From: Rhinopithecus roxellana
Lineage: Eukaryota; Chordata; Mammalia; Primates; Cercopithecidae
NCBI RefSeq assembly: GCF_007565055.1
Contig: NC_044553.1
Location: forward strand, 39,199,916 to 39,263,915
Reading direction: 5' to 3'
DNA length: 64,000 bases
Positions 62,904 through 64,000 of this stretch are shown piece by piece (the first letter of the stretch is position 1; each line of letters starts with the position of its first letter). A program made the translations under genes and the position numbers. The notes below the pieces were generated by a model. The model saw only the letters and a list, made by a program, of their open reading frames with translations, had not been told where the DNA came from and did not search any database.

Positions 62904-63530
62904 TGGGAGTGTATAATTAGCACTGGTGCTTGGATTCATTCCATAGGTCCCTTCCTCTATCCCATACCAGACACTGCTAGGCTCTGGGTATACAAATGGA
63001 GTAAGTAGGACACAGTCCCACCCTCAAGGACGTTATGGTTCAGAGGGGGTGACACAAGTCAACAGCCACAGGCTGAGCCATGAATGAGCACACAGTACAG
63101 GATGTTGTGCAGGAGAGGGTCCTCCCAAGGAGGCTTCTAGAATAGCAAGCAGGATTCAGCTGCAAAACGAATGCAGTAGGTAGAAGGGCAGATAGAAGCA
63201 GGGAAGCGATGGAAGAAGGCACAGTGTGTGTTGCGGTAGTTTGTGCATAGCAGGAGATAAGGCCAGAAAGTAGAATAAGGGTGAGGGTTGAGGGGAGGCA
63301 ACTTAGAGGATGGGTCAATAGGGGCAGCAAACCGCCGTGCACACGCATACCTATGTAACAAGCCTGTACAGTCTGCACATGCATCCCATTTTTGTTTTTT
63401 TTTAGAATAAAGAAATAAAAGTTGAATAAAATGCTGATCACATAGGCTCTTGTGAATTAATTTCAGCAATTTGAACTACATCTGAAAGTTGGGGGTCACC
63501 ATTATAGGGCTTAAAATTGGGAAGCTTGAG
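62904..63530. other. Intergenic, unclassified
   Basis: Two overlapping frames on the minus strand (63040-63469) have low-complexity, unrecognisable content. 62935-63060 resembles a degraded repeat tail. 63320-63430 (CATACCTATGTAACAAGCC, then a run into AATAAAAG) is like an old L1 3' end. Confidence 0.4.
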
Positions 63531-63840
63531 CCAGGCGCAGTGGCTCACACCTGTAATCCCAGCCCTTTGGGAGGCCAAGGTAGGTGGATCACCTGAGGTC
63601 AGGAGTTTGAGACCAGCTTGGCCAACATGGTGAAACTCCATCTCTACTAAAAATACAAAGGGTGAGCTGAGCGTGGGGGTGCGCACCTGTAATCCCAGCT
63701 GCTTGGGAGACTGAGGGGAGAGAATCACTTGAACCCAGGAGGTGGAGGTTGCAGTGAGCTGAGATTGCACCACTGCACTCCAGCTTGGGAGACAGAGCGA
63801 GACTCCATCTCAATAAATAAATAAATAAAAATAAAAAATA
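63531..63840 (+). mobile_element. Alu, sense, AAAT-repeat tail
   Basis: GAGCCAGGCGCAGTGGCTC to AATAAATAAATAAATAAAAA. Confidence 0.92.
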
Positions 63841-64000
63841 AAAATGCATGCATAAAGCAATCAGGAATATGTTATGAACTAATGACTAATGCGATTTTGT
63901 GCACCTGTGGGCTATTAAAGATAACAAAGGTCATTACTAAGATCGTTAGTAAGTATTTGAACACCGAGGATACTAGAGGGAGAATGGAAGACATTTTGAT

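Noticed and set aside
62904..64000. Start of the next gene (BCL2L10 in the human order)
   Set aside because: No matching coding sequence is visible; from the human spacing it should lie beyond the window.

Overview
This is a mammalian, clearly primate, genomic window. It has spliced exons with GT/AG borders, a very dense load of Alu elements (more than 55 copies or fragments) and older L1, L2, MIR and DNA-transposon relics. Six Alu copies carry a sequence type I associate with Old World monkeys: the AluYRa-like form with 'ctcaagcctgtaatcc', 'aactagccgggcgagg' and 'gatccggccactgcac'. Several still have intact target-site duplications. The source is therefore most likely a macaque, baboon or related cercopithecid, in the region homologous to human 15q21.2.

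One functional protein gene is present: MAPK6, encoding the atypical MAP kinase ERK3, on the + strand. Exon 1 lies upstream of the window. Bases 1-8500 are intron 1. Exon 2 starts at 8501 and carries 631 nt of 5' leader before the ATG at 9132. The five coding segments are 9132-9686, 12575-12719, 21406-21570, 23714-23915 and 26523-27621. They join to exactly 2166 nt (721 residues plus stop), the length of human ERK3. The 3' UTR runs to about 28875, after an AATAAA at 28852. The leader is crowded with upstream ATGs. The 3' UTR has a perfect let-7 8-mer and other seed and Pumilio-type motifs.

From about 28.9 kb to the end is intergenic sequence. I see no further functional gene. It holds a processed RPS13 pseudogene (55906-56443, frameshift plus premature stop, recognisable flanking duplication), a strong CTCF-type motif (42697-42711), microsatellites, a 130-bp purine tract, and many nested repeats. 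These include an MER5A-like element split by three Alus and old antisense L2 and L1 copies split by Alus.

I found no evidence for an undescribed biological system. The observations most worth checking are the uORF-rich ERK3 leader, a 25-nt U6 snRNA 5' fragment with its own A tail inside an Alu (5668-5709), the CTCF-type site, and the 3' UTR regulatory motifs.
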